Shown one piece after another: positions 1 through 6,116 of a stretch of DNA of 7,117 bases. The translations under genes were made by a program, and so were the position numbers. The notes under the pieces are model-generated. The model was not told the DNA's origin. It did not search any database and worked only from the letters and a program-made list of their open reading frames with translations. Source of the stretch: DATEJJ01 sp039649115 (lineage in GTDB: Bacteria > Actinomycetota > Actinomycetes > Mycobacteriales > Micromonosporaceae); assembly GCA_039649115.1 (NCBI GenBank), contig JBBWZQ010000147.1, forward strand, positions 1-7,117, given 5' to 3'. Each line of letters starts with the position of its first letter. Positions within the stretch are counted from its first letter, which is position 1.

Positions 1-257
1 GTGGCATCACGTTCTTCGACACCGCTGAGGTCTACGGCCCGTTCGCGAACGAAGAACTGGTGGGCGAAGCACTTTCTCCGCTGCGTGGGCAGGTGGTGAT
101 AGCCACCAAGTTCGGCTTCCGGTTCGAGTCCAACGGGCGGCAGGTGGGCCTCTCCAGCCGGCCCGAGCACATCAAGCAGGCTGCCGACGCCTCGCTCGTG
201 CGTCTCAAGGTCGATGCCATCGACCTGCTCTATCAACACCGGGTGGATCAGGACGTG
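1..257 (+). pseudogene. Aldo/keto reductase fragment, 3' truncated (5' end outside window)
   Basis: The frame starting at base 3 translates as the N-terminal half of an NADPH-dependent aldo/keto reductase. All four family catalytic residues are visible: Asp in FFDTAEVYG (codon 18-20), Tyr in the same motif (33-35), Lys in ATKFGF (108-110) and His in DLLYQHRVD (237-239). Family similarity ends after RVDQDV at about base 257. The half of the (alpha/beta)8 barrel that binds the NADPH phosphate is missing. The frame stays open to base 1034, but that stretch is antisense to two glycosyltransferase-type genes, is Arg/Ala/Ser-rich and does not resemble an AKR. The end given here is where homology stops, not a stop codon. 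The natural start lies upstream of the window. The gene is most likely an inactive remnant left by a rearrangement. An assembly join at this point is the alternative. Confidence 0.75.
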
Positions 258-892
258 TCAGCTGGTCCGAGGTGGGCGCGCACCGCGCCGGTGAACGCGC
301 CCGGCTGGCAGCAGGCGGCGACGGCCAGCGCGTCCTCGGCGGTGTCCACGTCGCGCAGTGCCGGCCCGTACCGCAGCCGCAGCCCTCGCTCGCGCAGCGC
401 CTTGGCCGTCCACTTCGCAGTGTCGGGTGTGGACATCGGTACCTGGCGCAGCGCGTGCGCGTGGTGCGGGTCGCGCAGGGCGAGGGCCCACCAGCCGCCG
501 TCCTGCGCGGGCGCGAGGACCGCGTCCGCGTCGCGCAGTGCGGTGCTGACCTCGCCCAGCAGGGCCGGGGTCAGTTGCGGGGTGTCCATGCCGACCAGCA
601 GCGAGGCGACACCGGGCAGGGCGGTGTCGGCGTACCCGTTGGCCAGCCGGTGTGCCAACCCGTGCCCGCGCTGCGCCACGGTGCGCCAGCCATCCGGCAC
701 CCGGTACTGTCCATCTAGGACGATCGTGTGCCGTACCGCCGGGGTGTCGGCCGCGGCGGCCAGGGTGTCGGCGAGCGCCGCGGCGGCGATGTCGGCGGCC
801 TGCTCGGGGGTACACGGTGGACAGAGCCGGGTCTTCACCCGCCCGGGTACCGGCGCCTTCGCGATGACCAGGAATTGCACGCCGGCATTCAT
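248..892 (-). CDS. DUF2064 / TIGR04282-family GT-A-fold glycosyltransferase-like protein
   Basis: This is a 214-residue soluble protein of the DUF2064 (TIGR04282) family, a nucleotide-diphospho-sugar transferase fold. The typical motifs appear in order: an N-terminal AKAPVPGRVKTRL loop (residues 11-23) expected to bind nucleotide, GMDTPQL (101-107) with the metal-site Asp, DGGWW (131-135) and DVDTAED (181-187). It is complete compared with the family. No signal peptide or membrane segment is seen. The ATG overlaps the stop of the upstream glycosyltransferase in an ATGA, so the two are probably translationally coupled; no separate strong ribosome site is needed or seen. The family is often named 'arsenosugar biosynthesis glycosyltransferase' from other genomes, but no arsenic gene is visible here and the substrate is unknown. 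Its last few codons and stop lie in DNA that reads as aldo/keto reductase on the other strand, so its C-terminus may have been altered at the junction. Confidence 0.88.
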   Translation of the reverse strand: MNAGVQFLVIAKAPVPGRVKTRLCPPCTPEQAADIAAAALADTLAAAADTPAVRHTIVLDGQYRVPDGWRTVAQRGHGLAHRLANGYADTALPGVASLLVGMDTPQLTPALLGEVSTALRDADAVLAPAQDGGWWALALRDPHHAHALRQVPMSTPDTAKWTAKALRERGLRLRYGPALRDVDTAEDALAVAACCQPGAFTGAVRAHLGPADTS

Positions 893-1551
893 CCGGACAG
901 CACCCGGCTCATGTCCGCCACGGCGCGCAGCGTGCCGCGCACGGTACCGGTCACCTTGGACCGCCCGCCGGCCGCCCGGGGCGCGTAGTCCACGTCCACC
1001 TCGTGGATGCGCCACCCGGCCCGGCCGGCCTTGACCATCATCTCCAGCGGGTACCCGAACCGCCGGTCGGCCAGTTCCAGGCCCAACAGGGCGGTGCGCC
1101 GCGCGGCCCGCATCGGCCCCAGGTCGTGGACCGGTATCCCGGCGCGGCGGCGCAGCCGGCCGGCCACCCACGCGTTGCCGACCCGGGCGTGCACCGGCCA
1201 CGCGCCGCGTGAGGTGGGTCGGCGGCGACCCAGCATCAGGTCGGCATGCCCGGCCTCGACCGGGTCCACCACCCGGGGCAGCTGACCCGGGTCGAACGAG
1301 CCGTCGGCGTCCATGAAGCACACCAGCGCCGCGGTGGCCGCCACCAACCCGGCGTGCGCGGCCGCTCCGAAGCCCCGCCGCGGCACGTGGACCACGGTGG
1401 CCCCGTGCGCCGCGGCGATCTCCGGCGAGCCGTCGGTGGAGGCGTTGTCCGCCACGATCGCCCGGTACCCGTCCGGGATGCGGGACAGCACCCAGGGCAG
1501 CGCCGCGGCCTCGTCAAGGCACGGCAGAACCACGTCGACAGAGTGGGTCAT
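889..1551 (-). CDS. Family 2 glycosyltransferase (dolichol-phosphate mannosyltransferase-like)
   Basis: This is a 220-residue GT-A glycosyltransferase of family 2. It opens with VDVVLPCLDEAAALPWVL (residues 5-22), the usual first beta strand and nucleotide loop. DNASTDGS follows at 35-42, and the DXD metal/sugar-nucleotide motif is DADGS at 81-85. Later come GPMRAARR (145-152) and a YPLEMMVKA stretch (167-175), as in DPM1/polyprenyl-phosphate-type enzymes. No C-terminal membrane helices are present, so it is probably cytosolic or peripheral. The likely role is transfer of a sugar from a nucleotide donor to a lipid or small acceptor; the acceptor is unknown. The stop overlaps the DUF2064 start (ATGA), making a two-gene operon. 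The ATG at 1551 is chosen because the family motif begins right after it, although the Shine-Dalgarno signal upstream is weak. Pairing with DUF2064 is, from general knowledge, recurrent in actinomycetes. Confidence 0.9.
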   Translation of the reverse strand: MTHSVDVVLPCLDEAAALPWVLSRIPDGYRAIVADNASTDGSPEIAAAHGATVVHVPRRGFGAAAHAGLVAATAALVCFMDADGSFDPGQLPRVVDPVEAGHADLMLGRRRPTSRGAWPVHARVGNAWVAGRLRRRAGIPVHDLGPMRAARRTALLGLELADRRFGYPLEMMVKAGRAGWRIHEVDVDYAPRAAGGRSKVTGTVRGTLRAVADMSRVLSG

Positions 1552-1593
1552 GACGTCACGCTAACCCGCCCGCCGGTAGCACCCAGTCCTGAT

Positions 1594-1612
1594 CCGCTTA
1601 CAGACCGCTTAC
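1594..1612. repeat. Two direct 8-bp repeats at 11-bp spacing upstream of the glycosyltransferase
   Basis: CCGCTTAC occurs at 1594-1601 and again at 1605-1612 (GTAAGCGG on the minus strand), starting exactly 11 bp apart, about one helical turn. The pair lies in the 73-bp gap between the SDR stop and the glycosyltransferase start, 43-61 bp upstream of the latter. Tandem 11-bp units are typical of OmpR/PhoB-family response-regulator sites. A regulator-binding role is inferred; no regulator is identified and chance cannot be excluded. Confidence 0.4.
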
Positions 1613-1624
1613 GGCGTGGCGTGC

Positions 1625-2386
1625 CTAGATCAGTACCGCGCCGCCGGCGATGTCGAGGACGACGCCGCTGATCCAGCCGGCGGCGTCCGAGGCGAGGTAG
1701 AGCGCGGCGCGGGCGACGTCGTCTGGCGTGCCGAGCCGGCGCACCGGATGTGAGTGGACGAGCTTCTCCTGTTGTTCCGGGGGAATCCAGGCCTCGTTGG
1801 TGTCGGTGAGGATGGTCTCCGGGGCCAGGCAGTTCGCCCGGATGCCGGCCGGGCCGACCTGGGCGGCGAGGTCCTGGGTGAAGATCTGCACGCCGGCTTT
1901 GGCGGCGCCGTAGGCGACCAGGGTGTGCGCACTCGCTCGCCGGCCGGCGGCGGACGAGATCGTGATGATGTTCCCTGAGCCCCGTTGCTTCATGCCAGGC
2001 AGGAAGCACTTCACCGTCAGAAACGTCGCGGTCAGGTTCAGGTCCACATCGGAGCGCCAGTCCGCCTCGGTGATTTCTTCGATTGGCATCGGTCGGCTGT
2101 TGGTACTGCCGGCGTTGGCCACGAGCACGTCGAGCGGCCCGTACTCGTCGCTGATCCGTTGCCGCATCCGGTCGAGGTCGGCGGCGCTGGTGACGTCACC
2201 GGTCACCACCGAGGACCGGGCGCCGGAGGCCTCGACACGGTGGCGCACCCCGGCGAGCGCCGCTTCGTCCCGGCCGTGCAGCACCACGCGCGCCCCCGCC
2301 TGGGCGAAGGCGAGCGCGATGCCGGCGCCGATGCCGCGCGAGCTGCCGGTGACGAGGACCACGCGGTCCTTCAGATCGTCGTACAT
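1625..2386 (-). CDS. SDR-family NAD(P)-dependent oxidoreductase
   Basis: This is a 253-residue classical short-chain dehydrogenase/reductase. It has the Rossmann glycine motif TGSSRGIG (residues 13-20), the adenine-ring DV pair at 64-65, NAG at 91-93, and an active site with Asn117, Ser145, Tyr159 and Lys163 (YGAAK). The catalytic residues are therefore intact. The C-terminal GGAVLI fits the family end, and length is normal. It would interconvert an alcohol or hydroxyacyl group with a ketone in the cytosol, closest in style to FabG-like reductases; the substrate cannot be read from the sequence. The ATG at 2386 has AAGGA nine bases upstream. It follows the NTF2-like gene by 38 bp on the same strand, so the two probably share a transcript driven from the divergent control region. 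Arg38/39-type residues (GRD at 38-40) after the second strand suggest NADP(H), a weak inference. Confidence 0.92.
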   Translation of the reverse strand: MYDDLKDRVVLVTGSSRGIGAGIALAFAQAGARVVLHGRDEAALAGVRHRVEASGARSSVVTGDVTSAADLDRMRQRISDEYGPLDVLVANAGSTNSRPMPIEEITEADWRSDVDLNLTATFLTVKCFLPGMKQRGSGNIITISSAAGRRASAHTLVAYGAAKAGVQIFTQDLAAQVGPAGIRANCLAPETILTDTNEAWIPPEQQEKLVHSHPVRRLGTPDDVARAALYLASDAAGWISGVVLDIAGGAVLI

Positions 2387-2424
2387 GCCGCATCATCCTT
2401 GTCGTTGGTGTGCTCGGGCACGGC

Positions 2425-2814
2425 TCAGCGGGGCGGCTGGGCGGGCGGGTCCTGCAGCGGTCCGATGTGGACATTGGCGATCAGCCACTGGTCCGCGCCG
2501 CGCACGGCCACGAGGGTGAGCCGGAACCGGCCGGAGTTGTCCCGGCCGGCATAGCTGGTCTGCTGAGCCTGCACGGCGACGACAACGGCCGCGGTGCCGT
2601 AGTCGCGCACCCGCGGCTCCTCGACCGCGAACGCGTCGTTGACCAGGCCGTTGCCGAAGCGGGCCAACCACTGATCGCGGGTCAGCACGAATCCCAGCGG
2701 ACCCACGCCGGCGAAGTCGCCGGCGAGGACTCCGTCCACCAGTCGCGCGTCGTTGAGCTCCTCGGCGGCCGCCCAGCGGCGTACCAGCTCCAGCACGTCG
2801 GTCGACGCCGTCAT
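2425..2814 (-). CDS. NTF2/SnoaL-like (DUF4440-type) small protein
   Basis: This is a 129-residue protein with the layout of the NTF2-like cone fold. It has an N-terminal helix rich in Ala/Glu (VLELVRRWAAAEELND, residues 8-22), a stretch around residues 31-50 ending in TRDQWLARF that is typical of DUF4440 proteins, and C-terminal strands with RFRLTLVAVRGADQWLIANVHIGPL (97-121). Members are either small enzymes (isomerases, cyclases, hydrolases) or binding proteins; which applies here is not visible. An open frame extends to an ATG at 2850, but the start at 2814 is preferred because GAGGGGA lies six bases upstream and the longer form would run into the operator region. It stands divergent to the TetR gene and just upstream of the SDR gene, which suggests TetR control and a shared pathway. 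Confidence 0.82.
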   Translation of the reverse strand: MTASTDVLELVRRWAAAEELNDARLVDGVLAGDFAGVGPLGFVLTRDQWLARFGNGLVNDAFAVEEPRVRDYGTAAVVVAVQAQQTSYAGRDNSGRFRLTLVAVRGADQWLIANVHIGPLQDPPAQPPR

Positions 2815-2830
2815 GACAGCTCCCCTCGGG

Positions 2831-2872
2831 TAGAGTTGGACCAGGACCAAACTTAGAGTTGGTCCAAGTTTA
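2831..2872. promoter_or_regulatory. Probable TetR operator region between divergent genes
   Basis: The motif TAGAGTTGG(A/T)CCA(G/A)G occurs twice as a direct repeat, at 2831-2845 and 2854-2868, start to start 23 bp (about two helical turns). The second copy lies in a 19-bp near-palindrome at 2854-2872 centred on base 2863, with core TTGG-T-CCAA and 7 of 9 pairs matching. The first copy is a weaker dyad. The two also create an inverted repeat GGACCAA (2844-2850) with TTGGTCC (2859-2865). The block is more AT-rich than its surroundings, sits between a TetR gene and a divergent gene, and overlaps the -35 box proposed for the TetR gene. These are the expected features of an autoregulatory operator. 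The match to this particular TetR protein is inferred. Confidence 0.6.
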
Positions 2873-2887
2873 GATCGACCCTAGCAT
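2859..2887 (+). promoter_or_regulatory. Candidate sigma-70-type promoter for the TetR-lyase operon
   Basis: TTGGTC at 2859-2864 and TAGCAT at 2882-2887 are separated by exactly 17 bp and resemble -35 and -10 boxes. Transcription would begin near 2893-2895, only a few bases before the TTG chosen for the TetR gene, implying a leaderless or nearly leaderless message. The -35 box lies inside the near-palindromic operator, so bound regulator would block polymerase. No equally clear promoter was found for the minus strand; TAAGTT at 2855-2850 (minus) is a possible -10 only. Confidence 0.45.
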
Positions 2888-2898
2888 TTGGGGGATGG

Positions 2899-3606
2899 TT
2901 GGGCCTGCGCGAGCTCAAGAAGCAGCAGACCCGGGAGCGGATCGTCGACACGGCGCGGCGGCTGTTCGCCGACCGCGGCTTCGACAAGGTGACCGTCGCC
3001 GACGTCGCCCGGGAGGCGCAGGTCGCGCTCGCCACGGTCTTCAACTACTTCCCCAGCAAAGAGGACCTGTTCTACAGCCCGCTGGAGGCGTTCGGCGGCC
3101 GCCTGATCGACGCGATCCGCGCGCGGGAGACCGGCGAGCCGGTGCTCGTCGCGTTCCGCCGGTACCTCGGCAACACGGACGGGCTGCTGACCCGGATCTA
3201 CGCGGGAGATGTCGACGCGCTCCACCGGGCGCGCGCGATCCATCAGGTCATCGCCGACAGCCCGGCGCTGCGGGCGCGCGAACGACAAGTACTCGCGCGC
3301 ATCACCGACGACCTCGCCGCGCTGCTCGCCGAGGAGAACGGTGGCGGGCGCGACGACGTGCACGCGTACGTGGCGGCGAGCGCGCTGATGGGTGTCCACC
3401 GCATCCTCGTGGACCACGTGCGCCGCCGCGTCCTTGCCGACGACCACCTCACCGACCTCGAGACTGACGTGCACAACCTCAGCGCACGCGCCTTCGCGCT
3501 GCTCGAACAGGGACTCGGCGGCTACGGCCGCAAGCCGCCAGCCGCAGACCGCGCCCGGCCGTACGGTGGACAGCACGGAGCCAGTGACGGAGGGTCGGAG
3601 TCGTGA
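2899..3606 (+). CDS. TetR/AcrR-family transcriptional regulator
   Basis: This 235-residue protein has a typical TetR N-terminus: TRERIVDTARRLFADRGFDKVTV (residues 11-33) followed by the helix-turn-helix VADVAREAQVALATVFNYFPSKEDL (33-57). The rest is a helical ligand-binding and dimerisation domain whose sequence does not reveal the ligand. The C-terminal tail (about 207-235) is rich in Gly, Arg and Ser and is probably disordered. The start is taken as TTG at 2899, the only plausible start in frame after the stop at 2854-2856 and before the conserved GLRELKKQQ. GGGGGA lies just four bases upstream, too close for an ideal ribosome site. An ATG at 2895 is out of frame. The stop overlaps the lyase start in a GTGA, so the regulator and lyase are coupled. 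It probably represses both its own operon and the divergent NTF2-SDR pair through the operator at 2831-2872. Confidence 0.92.
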   Translation: MGLRELKKQQTRERIVDTARRLFADRGFDKVTVADVAREAQVALATVFNYFPSKEDLFYSPLEAFGGRLIDAIRARETGEPVLVAFRRYLGNTDGLLTRIYAGDVDALHRARAIHQVIADSPALRARERQVLARITDDLAALLAEENGGGRDDVHAYVAASALMGVHRILVDHVRRRVLADDHLTDLETDVHNLSARAFALLEQGLGGYGRKPPAADRARPYGGQHGASDGGSES

Positions 3607-4502
3607 TCGACATCATCGAGGTCAGCCCCCGCGACGGACTCCAGAACGAGGCGGCTCAGCTGCCGACCGCGGCGAAGGTGGACCTGATCGGCCGGGCCGC
3701 CGCGGCCGGTGCCCGGCGCATCGAAGCCGTGTCCTTCGTCCGGCCCGACGCCGTCCCGGCGATGGCCGACGCCGAGGCGGTCATGGCCGCGATACCCCGG
3801 GCAGCCGGCGTCAGCTACATCGGGCTGGTACTCAACAAACGCGGATTCGCCCGGGCACGGGCCGCGGCGGTCGATGAGATCAACATTGTTGTACCGGTCA
3901 CCGAGGCGTTCGCCAGACGCAACCAGAACGCTGGCGCCGAGGAGCTGATGCGGATGGCCGAGGAGGTGGCCGCCGACGCCATCGCGGTCGGGCTGCCCTG
4001 TTCGGTGACGCTCTCGGTGGCGTTCGGCTGCCCGTTCGAGGGGGAGGTCGATCCGGCCCGGGTCGTCGAGTTCGCGGTCCGGGCGGCGCGGGCCGGTGCG
4101 GCGGAGGTCGCCATCGCCGACACCATCGGAGTCGGCGTACCCGCGCAGGTACGCCGGCTGGTCGGCGAGCTGCGCCCGGAACTCGACGGCACGCCGTTGC
4201 GCGCGCACTTCCACAACACGCGCAACACCGGCTACGCCAACGCGGCCACGGCCGTCGAACTCGGCGTGACCCGGCTCGACGCGAGCATCGGCGGGATCGG
4301 CGGGTGCCCGTTCGCGCCACGGGCCACCGGGAACATCGCCACCGAGGATCTCGTCTACCTGCTGGAGCGCAGCGGACTGGGTACCGGCCTGGACCTGGAC
4401 GCGCTCGTGGACGCGTCGGCGTTCCTCGGTACGGCGCTCGGCAAGCCGGTACCGGCGCTGCTGCCGCGCGCCGGCGGCTTTCCCGCCCCGAACCCGGCCT
4501 GA
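3603..4502 (+). CDS. Hydroxymethylglutaryl-CoA lyase-like enzyme
   Basis: This is a 299-residue TIM-barrel enzyme of the HMGL-like (DRE-TIM) superfamily. It has SPRDGLQNE (residues 8-16) with the catalytic Arg10 and metal-ligand Asp11, a Glu at 41 in RRIEAVSFV, CPFEGEVDP (143-151), ADTIG (172-176), the metal pair His202/His204 in HFHNTRNTG, and the loop GGCPFAP with Cys235 followed by ATGNIATEDL with Asn244. By comparison with human HMGCL all main catalytic residues are kept, so cleavage of a 3-hydroxyacyl-CoA to acetyl-CoA (or a homologue) plus a keto product is plausible. In HMG-CoA lyases this closes leucine breakdown. The HxH motif differs from the classical HCHDTYGQ, so the substrate may differ. 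The GTG start has GGAGGG eight bases upstream and overlaps the TetR stop. It is cytosolic, and co-regulation with the SDR and NTF2-like genes is likely. Confidence 0.88.
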   Translation: MIDIIEVSPRDGLQNEAAQLPTAAKVDLIGRAAAAGARRIEAVSFVRPDAVPAMADAEAVMAAIPRAAGVSYIGLVLNKRGFARARAAAVDEINIVVPVTEAFARRNQNAGAEELMRMAEEVAADAIAVGLPCSVTLSVAFGCPFEGEVDPARVVEFAVRAARAGAAEVAIADTIGVGVPAQVRRLVGELRPELDGTPLRAHFHNTRNTGYANAATAVELGVTRLDASIGGIGGCPFAPRATGNIATEDLVYLLERSGLGTGLDLDALVDASAFLGTALGKPVPALLPRAGGFPAPNPA

Positions 4503-4519
4503 CCCGCGCACTCAGCGGG
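4503..4519 (+). terminator. Weak hairpin after the lyase gene, possible terminator
   Basis: CCCGC (4503-4507) and GCGGG (4515-4519) can pair around a 7-base loop immediately after the lyase stop. An 11-base alternating GC tract (4519-4529) follows, and CCCGC occurs again at 4533-4537, so alternative pairings exist. There is no T-tract. In GC-rich DNA such short stems are common by chance, so this is only a weak candidate. Confidence 0.2.
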
Positions 4520-4580
4520 CGCGCGCGCGGCTCCCGCCGGTACCCCTAGTCGGCACGGGCTCCTCCCAGTGACGCTGCGG

Positions 4581-4592
4581 ACACAACTGTGT
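4581..4592. repeat. Short dyad ACACAACTGTGT upstream of the diguanylate cyclase
   Basis: ACACA and TGTGT pair around a 2-bp centre in the 186-bp gap between the lyase and the diguanylate cyclase, about 97 bp before the chosen start. It could be a regulator site for the cyclase promoter. No convincing -10/-35 pair was found in this gap, and the dyad is short enough to be chance. Confidence 0.25.
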
Positions 4593-4688
4593 ACGGCATA
4601 GACGGTAAGGGAAGAGCTCAGGTCTGGCGGTGGAGGCCGATCGTGGGTGCAAGTGACGAGAGCATTTTCGCCGGGAGGCCAGCCAGCG

Positions 4689-6116
4689 ATGGAATCTGTG
4701 CAGGACGCTACGGCCGACGGTTCGGCTGATCAGGCTGGCGGGCCGGTGCCCCCGCTCGGGCAGACCGCGATCACGGCTTCGGCCACGGTCCAGGTTGAGT
4801 CCGGTTCGGGTACCAGGCCCAGGCGTACCCGCCGGCACGGGCTGCGGCGGCAATGGCATTCGGCGGTCGCCGCGATGCTCGCGGTCCTCGGCGTGGCGCT
4901 GATCGGGTCCGTGGTCGCCTACCTACAGGTCGTGGGCCACTACGAGACCGCGACCGGCCAACTGCAACGCGCGTTGTCGCTGTCCTCGCAGCTGACCGAC
5001 GCGATCCCGGCGCACGAAGGGCTGGCGCACAAGCTGTGGGGCGGAGCGCCCGTGGACGCCGACCTCTACCTGCGGCAGCAGCAGGACATCAGCCAACTCT
5101 TCACCGAGGGGCTGCGGGACCTGCACAACCCCGACCAGCACCGCCTGCTTTCCCACGCGGCGCAGACCTGGCGCGAGGTGCTCACCAGCCGCGGACTGTG
5201 GGCACCGTCGGCCCATGCCGTGCCCGGCATCACGATTGCGGTGCAGATGGCGTTCGCCCAGGCATCTGACGAAGTGGCCGGCATGCTCAGCGAGCTGTCC
5301 AAGATCGCGATCAGCGACGGCGCAGCCGACCTGGTCATTGCCCGCAGGCTGCAAACCCTCGTGGTCGGGCTGCTCGCCGCGATGTTCGCCGTCGTGGTGG
5401 CCGTGATGCTCTACCTCGCGCGGCGGATGACCATCGACGTGGTACGCCCGGTGGAGCGCCTCCACCAGGCCGCGGGGGAGTTGCGGGACGGCGACCTCGA
5501 TCACCGCATCGAGCTGCCGACCCGGCACCGCGCCAGCGAACTCGTGGAACTGGCTGATGCCTTCAACGCCATGGCCGCCGCCCTCAGCGCAAGCCACCAG
5601 GACCTCAGCCGGCAAGCCACCCACGACGCGTTGACCGGACTGACCAACCGGGCCGCGTTCCAACGGAACCTGGAAGTACACCTGGCATCCACACCGGTCC
5701 ATCACGCGGAAACGGTGAGCGTCCTGTTCATCGACGTCGACGACTTCAAGGTGGTCAACGACTCGCTCGGTCACGCCGCTGGTGACGCGGTCCTGATCGG
5801 CATCGCCGAACGGCTGTCCACCTGCGTGCGGCCGGGAGATGTCGTGGCGAGGCTCGGCGGTGACGAGTTCGCGATCCTGGTGCGGGACCAGACGACCGGC
5901 GCGACGGCCGCCAGGACCGTGGCCGGGCGGATCATGGAAACTCTGCACGACCCGTTCGAGATCGCTGGTCAGCAGGTATCGGTGGCGGTCAGCATCGGCA
6001 TCAGCGCGGCCGGGCCGGACCAGGGTGATCCGGAGCGGCTGCTCGCCGAGGCTGACTTCGCGATGTACACCGCGAAGCGCGACGGCAAGGGCCGCCACGA
6101 GGTCTTCCAGCGCTGA
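4689..6116 (+). CDS. Membrane-bound diguanylate cyclase (sensor-HAMP-GGDEF)
   Basis: This 475-residue protein makes cyclic di-GMP from two GTP. In order it has a disordered polar N-terminus with a basic stretch (RPRRTRRHGLRRQ, 43-55), a first membrane helix (about 58-80), an extracytoplasmic, mostly helical sensor segment (about 81-222), a second membrane helix (about 223-244), a HAMP domain (about 245-299) and a GGDEF domain (about 310-475). The catalytic motif is exactly GGDEF at 390-394, with the first metal Asp in FIDVDDF (347-353) and DALTGLTNRAAF (313-324). The RxxD inhibitory site RPGD (381-384) stands five residues before the motif, so product inhibition is likely. There is no EAL or HD-GYP domain. 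The start at ATG 4689 has GGGAGG ten bases upstream; GTG 4647, with GGAGG ten bases upstream, is an in-frame alternative adding 14 residues. The sensed signal is unknown. Confidence 0.92.
   Translation: MESVQDATADGSADQAGGPVPPLGQTAITASATVQVESGSGTRPRRTRRHGLRRQWHSAVAAMLAVLGVALIGSVVAYLQVVGHYETATGQLQRALSLSSQLTDAIPAHEGLAHKLWGGAPVDADLYLRQQQDISQLFTEGLRDLHNPDQHRLLSHAAQTWREVLTSRGLWAPSAHAVPGITIAVQMAFAQASDEVAGMLSELSKIAISDGAADLVIARRLQTLVVGLLAAMFAVVVAVMLYLARRMTIDVVRPVERLHQAAGELRDGDLDHRIELPTRHRASELVELADAFNAMAAALSASHQDLSRQATHDALTGLTNRAAFQRNLEVHLASTPVHHAETVSVLFIDVDDFKVVNDSLGHAAGDAVLIGIAERLSTCVRPGDVVARLGGDEFAILVRDQTTGATAARTVAGRIMETLHDPFEIAGQQVSVAVSIGISAAGPDQGDPERLLAEADFAMYTAKRDGKGRHEVFQR

Noticed and set aside
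258..1034. Continuation of the aldo/keto reductase frame as a long plus-strand coding region
   Set aside because: It is antisense to two well-supported genes, has Arg/Ala/Ser-rich composition typical of a shadow frame in GC-rich DNA, and shows no AKR motifs.
1551..1558. Palindrome TGACGTCA overlapping the glycosyltransferase start codon
   Set aside because: An 8-bp palindrome is common by chance, and part of it is fixed by the start codon; nothing else supports a regulatory role.
2815..2850. N-terminal extension of the NTF2-like protein to ATG 2850
   Set aside because: The extension would overlap the operator region, while a strong GAGGGGA ribosome site is placed ideally for the start at 2814.
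3522..4511. 329-codon open frame antisense to the HMG-CoA lyase-like gene, and a 231-codon one antisense to TetR (2881-3576)
   Set aside because: Both mirror strongly supported genes and have compositions produced by GC-biased third positions; no family motif is visible.
4519..4529. Alternating GC tract that could adopt Z-DNA
   Set aside because: Only 11 bases long and expected at this GC content; there is no sign of function.
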